Below are positions 58,691-64,000 of a stretch of 64,000 nt of DNA, piece after piece. Position 1 is the first letter of the stretch. Each line of letters opens with the position of its first letter. The DNA is from Enchytraeus crypticus (taxonomy: Eukaryota > Annelida > Clitellata > Enchytraeida > Enchytraeidae): the NCBI GenBank assembly GCA_905160935.1, contig CAJHZI010000307.1:1-64000 (forward strand), given 5' to 3'. The position numbers and the translations under genes are program-made. The notes below the pieces were generated by a model. That model did no database searches. It was not told where the DNA came from and worked only from the letters and a program-made list of their open reading frames with translations.

Positions 58691-59344
58691 CCGCCCTTAG
58701 ATCAAGTTCGTTACCCATGTTTAATACATCCTCAAAGCTCCCTCCCTCCTCTCAACCCCACCCGCATGTGCACCACCCAGAATACCTCCAAGCTGAAAGA
58801 GATGTTTAGTTTTGTATTAGTCTGCTTTTCTGTTTTACAGTTGAGCGTTTGTATCGGAATCCCAAGATGATATTTATTTATTGAAACTTTTTGCTACTTA
58901 TTTATTGTTTTATTTTAACTATTTTTTACTATTCGTTTATGTTTAGAAAATCACTAAAGGTTTGATAATTTAGAATATTAAACACATGTACACTGTTGTA
59001 CAGTTCATCATAATCACATATGCAAAGAGTGATGCCCGATTTTCCAAAAAAATAAGCCAAAATTATTAACTAAAAACTAAATAAATTATAAACAACGAAT
59101 CCGGCTCAAGACCTCACAACTATAGAAGGGTGTGAAATGGAACTTGATCTTATGGGGTTCAATCAACATGTATGTTTTCTAAATGGGAACTCAACGAATC
59201 TAGAACAAATGAAGTGCCGCTAAAGAAAGAGCCTTCATCTGAATTCCGTATTTGGTTGAATTCTGATCTAATTGGTAAAGGACTCGATTATTTCAGGCAC
59301 AAAACTTAAATTTAAAAGTGATGTGGCTTTACTTCGCGAAATTT

Positions 59345-59476
59345 CGACCCAGGTTTTGAATCCCGCACATACTGATTCTCGGTCGAGTATCTTACCGATG
59401 TCGGTAAGATACTCGACCGACATCGGTAAGATACTCGACCGAGAATCAGTATGTGCGGGATTCAAAACCTGGGTCG
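59345..59476. repeat. Perfect inverted repeat made from a family B SINE
   Basis: Arms 59,345-59,404 and 59,417-59,476 are exact reverse complements over 60 bp, with a 12-nt spacer. Each arm contains GTTTTGAATCCCGCACATAC from the SINE's B-box region. The right side continues as the normal SINE body to about 59,525. Confidence 0.95.
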
Positions 59477-59525
59477 CCGTCACTGACATTGCTTTGAGTG
59501 AGAAAACTGACGTTAAAATTAGCTT
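59477..59525 (+). mobile_element. SINE family B body continuing from the inverted repeat
   Basis: CGTCACTGACATTGCTTTGA and GTGAGAAAACTGACGTTAAA are the normal family B 3' part in plus orientation. So the right arm is the original element and the left arm the extra inverted copy. Confidence 0.8.
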
Positions 59526-60312
59526 TCTAGCTTTTAGCTTTTTTACTTAGGACATATTAAGGATTTGAGTGAACAAATTTTTGAGTTATGTATCCTGTTT
59601 TAAATTAAATTGTAAATACATGTAGAATACAGTAAATTGTGAACATTTTTCTCATAATACGAGCACATTACTTTCAAGTCAAGTCACAGTAGTGAGTTCA
59701 AACCCGATTTGAGAATTTTTAAGTTATAGTTCTTAAGTATTTTTCATCATAAACCAAGCTTGAACTACGTCATTTATCTTAAAACTTAATAACTAAGAAT
59801 GCTTGATATTCGTACCATTTAAGAAATCGACGCTAATTTGAATTCTAACACTTTAACCTTCAGAAAGTATAATTATCATTCTTAAGCACTTTTAAGGCTC
59901 ATCCACTTCATACTGCTGGATGTCATACTAAGTGACTACGCCGATAACACAACACTGAACGAGTCAGTCAAGTGTCAACATTCTACACGTATCCATCACC
60001 AGCTGAAGAATTAGTGAGAAAACCGAGAGTAGATGTAGGAAGACGCAACAATTAGGTGCTTGGTAGAGGCAGCGATGTAGGCTATTTTGTGGTTTTATTA
60101 AGTGAATTCGACAAGGTATAAAGAGGAAAGGAAGTATCAAGTAGTCTGCAGTGGAGTTGTGGCGCCAGGACACTAGATGGAATCCTTCCGGTCATAATGA
60201 CGGACTCAACATCAGCCATTCGTCACAGCTGATCGAGAGAGCCACGCCATCAGATCAACGCGATCAGCTTAGATAATTAGAATATCAGCACTCACTGGGC
60301 GTCGTTCCTTTG

Positions 60313-60545
60313 AAATAGTCTCTCTCTTAGTGCACTGCCTACTGGCAGATCCACGGCATATAACGTATTCACTCCTTTATGTCTTCCTTTTTTCTTCATA
60401 ACCACATACAAGTGGAGATTCAAATCATCTGGCATTTCTAATCTCAGATGATTTAAAGATCCACTCGTATGTGGAAATAAGGAAGAAAACGGCAGACAGG
60501 GAAGAGTGGAGGCATTATATACCATGGACCAGCCAGTGGTAGCTA
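60313..60545. mobile_element. Two LINE 3' tails (family F) head to head
   Basis: Left half (minus orientation) has TTAGTGCACTGCCTACTGGC and CCACATACAAGTGGAGATTC. Right half (plus) has GATCCACTCGTATGTGGAAA and GGAAGAGTGGAGGCATTATA. They are inverted copies of the same LINE tail meeting near 60,445. Both match the 3' end at 41.1-41.25 kb. Confidence 0.85.
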
Positions 60546-60577
60546 CAAAAGTAGCATTGAGCAGGGGAACAAGCAAG

Positions 60578-60715
60578 GGACAACCAGTGGAGCAACCAGG
60601 GGAGTAACCAGGGGAGCAACCAGTGGAGCAACCAGGGAAGCAACCAGGGGAGTAACCAGGAGAGCAACCAGGGGAGCAACCAGGAGAGTAACCAGGAGAG
60701 CAACCAGGGGTGTAA
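60578..60715. repeat. 12-bp minisatellite
   Basis: About 11 units of AGCAACCAGGGG with small changes. All frames stay open because 12 is a multiple of 3, which explains the overlapping Pro/Gly/Cys and Leu/Trp open frames there. Confidence 0.93.
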
Positions 60716-61164
60716 ACAAAGGGGCAAGCAGGAATGAACGGATGCAACTAATCAAACAGCCTATCAGCCTATATATTTACCAGTTTAATTAATCAATTGA
60801 TCAATTAATTAATTTAGTTAATCATTTGATTTCGTAATCTATCAATTGAAATTTTAGGAAATAAATTAATAAAGCATCGACCAGTGATTCATATTACTTC
60901 ATCGGGTATTTTATTGGGAAGGCCTAACTTAAAGCAAAGACATATAAAATGACCTCTGAAAATGCAGAAAATATACAAGTAATATAAATTTGGAATTTTC
61001 AGTTGATTTGGTAAAGTTTTAGCTAATATTTTATATATTTGTTAAATCATATATTTCAGTCTACATGTACATGTATGTTGACACATAAACAGTGTAACAA
61101 AAATAATAGTTAGAATATGCATTAAACCCTTACACCGAGTAATTAAATCAACCAGTCAATACTA

Positions 61165-61412
61165 AAAAAAGTAAAAGTAAACACTCATTATAGCGAAATG
61201 ATCAACTATGTTGATATCTATCACTTTTAAATATCACATGTTTAAACCGTTAGGCAATTGTTCCATTTTCCGAATAACCAGTCCAGTGAATGTCCGAGAT
61301 TTTACTCTCAGATCAGCGCGGCCGGGATTCGAACCCACGAGGGTTCAATTCAGCTCAGGATCTGCCATTTAAAATTTCATGACGTTACCCCTACGCTATT
61401 AAGACATTCTTA
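61165..61412 (-). mobile_element. tRNA-derived SINE, family A
   Basis: Minus-strand copy: GGCCGGGATTCGAACCCACG holds the B-box, and ACGTTACCCCTACGCTATTA holds the A-box area. TTTAAACCGTTAGGCAATTG lies in the body. Near full length. Confidence 0.88.
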
Positions 61413-61634
61413 CTATATAACAAAGTATGCCTATAAACACTTTACCAGCAACTTAATACTTTCAGTTATGCAAATATGGGTTAGTTTATTTTCTGAACTT
61501 CTGATCACATACTGTAGAATTGTCAATAAAATATATAGTGTCATATATACAGTAGTCTGCTAATTCGTGTTATACATTCTGGAAATTCTAATCTCTTCAT
61601 TTGAAAAAGAAATGATATTCAGATGATAGCCGGC

Positions 61635-62010
61635 TTATCTCAGACTTTCAATCACATTCAATCGAAACCTTCTCACTGTACCAAACATTAAATCTGCCAT
61701 GGGCAGACTCAGCTTCATGTTTCTGTTCCGACAATATGGAACTCTCTGCCACCAGATCTTCGATGTTGTAATTGTATTGGTACTTTCCTTGGTAAGCCAA
61801 AAACCCATCTCCTTCCGCCATATATGTGTAGGTTAAAATTTTGACCCGCGCGCCATAGATCTTGGACTTGCACTGTTTTGATCTCGCTTTCTCTTATGGT
61901 TTATGTGTACTGTGTCATTGTGGGGTGGTTTGGCGCCTGTTTGTGCAGAGTCTGCAAGAGATGTCCCTGACCTTGCCTTATGGCGAAGAAGAGGACGTAA
62001 ATTTTAATTG
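61635..62010 (+). mobile_element. LINE 3' end remnant
   Basis: Plus frames read VSVPTIWNSLPPDLR and later CRVCKRCP, with stops. (A)P..WN.LP..LR is the usual end of CR1/L2-like RT ORFs. A GATTGATTGATT run follows at 62,010-62,027. Confidence 0.6.
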
Positions 62011-62444
62011 ATTTGATTGATTGATTAAAACAGCAACGGCAATGTTTGTTAACAATGTCATATGGATTACTTGGGTATTTGGGGTCTTGTAGATCGCTGC
62101 TCTCTTCTTCTGAAGGTGATGTGTGGTGTAAGTGTATAGGCAATTAGTGTTTGTATTCGTACTAGATGTTGAATAGATTCTATTTTTATTCCTTTATTGT
62201 AATATTGACTGCTGTATGTCTGAAATAAATAAATGATGATGTTGAACGACGATGATGATGCTAGTAATAGTTGCCAAACTACCATAACGTTGATCCTCCT
62301 GTGAAATATTATGATGCAATTGTGATCTACATGTATGTATGGATAAATTTATTACTAGGTCTACAACTGGACCGGCATTCCCAATAGTACACATTCACCG
62401 TTAGCAGACCTTCTTATATTTTTTACTTGTCTTAACTGTGTTTC

Positions 62445-62510
62445 TACTGTGCTCGAAGTTGTCATAGACGACGGTATACATTCTAATTGCTTCGCAATCA
62501 GTCGACTAAC
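62445..62510 (+). mobile_element. CR1/L2-type LINE 3'-terminal fragment
   Basis: CTGTGCTCGAAGTTGTCATA and ACGACGGTATACATTCTAAT match the terminal hairpin segment at 55.06 kb. The tail is lost. Confidence 0.55.
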
Positions 62511-62764
62511 TACTAAATTAATTAACAAGGATTTGACTATCGATATTTAAATAACGAATGAATTCCCATTTTGATCTACAACATGCATTGGCGATTCAAG
62601 GTTTTCGCGAAATATGATCACTTAATAAAGCATTTGGGTAAACAGGATTGTTTTCTCAGAGAATGACGCCCCTGCCCAGCAAAAGTTAGTCGAAGCTGAG
62701 GAAGGCACAGCGTGCCCACCTTGTCATAAGCAGAATCTACTAAGAATAATGGTATATCAAAAGG

Positions 62765-62900
62765 ACTGTTATAGATGATTCATATATCCACTCGTATGTG
62801 GATGTGAAGAGGAAAACGGAAGACAGAGAAGAGTGGAGGCGTTATATGCCATGGACCTGCCAGTAGGCAGTGCACTACGAGAGTAAGTAAGAGAATAAAG
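62765..62900 (+). mobile_element. LINE 3' tail, family F
   Basis: ATCCACTCGTATGTGGATGT, GGAAGACAGAGAAGAGTGGA and GGCAGTGCACTACGAGAG match the reverse complement of 41.1-41.22 kb. 5'-truncated copy. Confidence 0.8.
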
Positions 62901-63604
62901 CATTAACTGAATCAAAGGCAGGTATGATACATCAGGCGAAGGTATGTGTACACAAGGTATCGCTGCAATTGAAAAATATCCTGCTATACCCTCATAATTT
63001 ACTATGTTTATTTGTTTTCACGACAAACATTTATCAGAAAAGAATGGAATTAAGTCCCTATTGTATTCATCGTTGCATATTCTTCTGTGACGATTAACAT
63101 TATTCCATGCAAATGGAATTAATCACGTAAGATCACATGCGTGCACGCTCAGCATTACGCGGAACTTCGGCTTTTGATTAGAGGAAGTGGATGGCGCCTG
63201 TAGATTCACGAATATTAAAACTCTGAATTAGCATCGTGCCGGTGTGTCTAAATGTTCAACAAAACCTTTGTTTTGAAATGATAGATGGCTGTATCAGTTG
63301 CAGAAGATTTACCTGCTGTAGCGGCGTCTTTCAAAGCTTCTTCCTTCTTTTTCTTATTTTTCTTCGTCTTCTTCTTAGCTTATGTCGCACTCGTTCCATC
63401 ATCGTCTATACAGAACATCACCTGTATGTTGACTGTGTTACGAGTTGTTTAAACGGGTATGGCTGAGATTCTTTAAATTATCTGTGAACTTTGTCAGACA
63501 ATTCTATTCTATTCTGCCGATAATATTTGTTTGTGAAGTTAAATATTTCGGCTAAGCACGTCCTGAGTTGTGCGCGTGAACCTGTGCTCACATGAAGTGC
63601 CTTG

Positions 63605-63695
63605 CACATTGACTTACCTGGGCTTGAAACAAGGCCACCTGCATCCGAGGCGAACATTCTAACCGATACGCCCTATCCCCTTCCAAGCCTTCCCT
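63605..63695 (-). mobile_element. tRNA-like SINE head, family G
   Basis: On the minus strand it reads GGGCGTATCGGTTAGAATG (A-box) and then TTTCAAGCCC (B-box). Related to 37.01-37.09 kb. Confidence 0.55.
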
Positions 63696-64000
63696 GAATT
63701 GTTTTAGCTTGACTTATTCTGTTGCGTCTACTGTATCTTTTACTTAAGCAGAATAATTCTTAATTTAATCAACTATAAAATCAATAGAAGTCTTTGAATT
63801 TAGATGAAGGAAGGCTGTTGTTGTAAAGATTAGAATTAGATTCTGCATGAACTAAGTGGTGCAATGGTTTTATTTGACTATTTCAAGCACTTAAAGTAGA
63901 AGTTAAATGTTTTCAGGGAGTACTTTTCCATTTCGACGATGGAAAACATGACTTTGTCACAGTTTTTAAATGAGTAATTATGAAGTCGGAAGCTTGATGC

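Larger units (their letters stand above)
54078..64000. other. Gene-poor right end
   Basis: No coding segment with recognisable conservation on either strand. Two minus-strand open stretches (55,735-55,490 with FGLPAQKSIQISKAWLFEIG, and 58,010-57,732 with KPKPLKGFINNLPEFAKQSK) are unique and unrecognised. They could be exon or repeat fragments. The rest is repeats listed separately and plain AT-rich sequence. The TBX2/3 promoter must lie upstream of 54,077, but no element is clear. Confidence 0.5.

Noticed and set aside
59268..59550. Open frames on both strands giving the same peptide, suggesting a palindromic gene
   Set aside because: The peptide is translated SINE; both strands agree because of the perfect inverted repeat.
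60292..60755. Cys/Pro/Gly repeat protein or Leu/Trp repeat protein
   Set aside because: Three frames of the same 12-bp minisatellite; no frame is favoured.

Overview
The window is nuclear DNA from an animal. Protein-coding genes are split into many exons with GT-AG introns. The sequence is AT-rich and crowded with LINE and tRNA-derived SINE fragments, microsatellites and minisatellites. The five recognisable genes (axonemal dynein DNAH10, SLF1, PAGR1, RPS2 and a TBX2/3 T-box factor) are metazoan orthologues that are clearly divergent from vertebrate ones. I infer a non-vertebrate animal with flagellated or ciliated cells. The phylum cannot be fixed from this sequence.

Layout. 1-2,230: a CR1/L2-type LINE (minus strand) inserted in an intron of the dynein gene. 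2,253-6,066: first six coding exons of DNAH10 (minus strand); the rest lies beyond the left edge. 6,067-11,076: intergenic, with SINEs and two decayed retrotransposon ends. 11,077-31,472: a complete 18-exon SLF1 gene (minus): tandem BRCT domains at the N-terminus, a 659-codon disordered exon, a helical middle and C-terminal ankyrin repeats. 31,473-35,788: intergenic, with a LINE 3' end at 32.0-32.7 kb and a LINE tail just upstream of the next gene. 35,789-37,842: a three-exon PAGR1 gene (plus). 37,843-40,093: no gene seen. 40,162-44,831: a two-exon RPS2 gene (minus) whose single coding intron holds a 5'-truncated LINE. 44,832-47,590: intergenic, with a near-perfect hairpin 0.2 kb upstream of RPS2 and two SINEs. 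47,594-54,077: a five-exon TBX2/3 gene (minus) with a very long last exon. 54,078-64,000: no gene recognised; it holds minisatellites, SINEs, LINE tails, two fold-back repeats and one isolated promoter-like cluster near 58.6 kb.

Functional links. The genes do not form one pathway. SLF1 (recruits SMC5/6 to damaged DNA through RAD18) and PAGR1 (partner of the BRCT protein PTIP and of the KMT2C/D complexes) are neighbours with their 5' ends facing each other across 4.3 kb, and both work near damaged or active chromatin. DNAH10 is an inner-arm dynein of cilia, RPS2 a core small-subunit ribosomal protein, and TBX2/3 a developmental repressor. Splice phases were checked across the gene models. All joins agree except the end of SLF1 exon 12, and the acceptor of SLF1 exon 18 is ambiguous.

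The most unusual signals are structural. The 3' splice site of TBX2/3 exon 2 is embedded in, and copied by, a minisatellite that carries about six extra acceptor copies. A 48-bp array next to an SLF1 exon repeats the palindromic CRE octamer. There are four separate fold-back repeats, one with perfect 60-bp arms made of a SINE. I see no CRISPR array, prokaryotic operon, or functional rRNA or tRNA gene.
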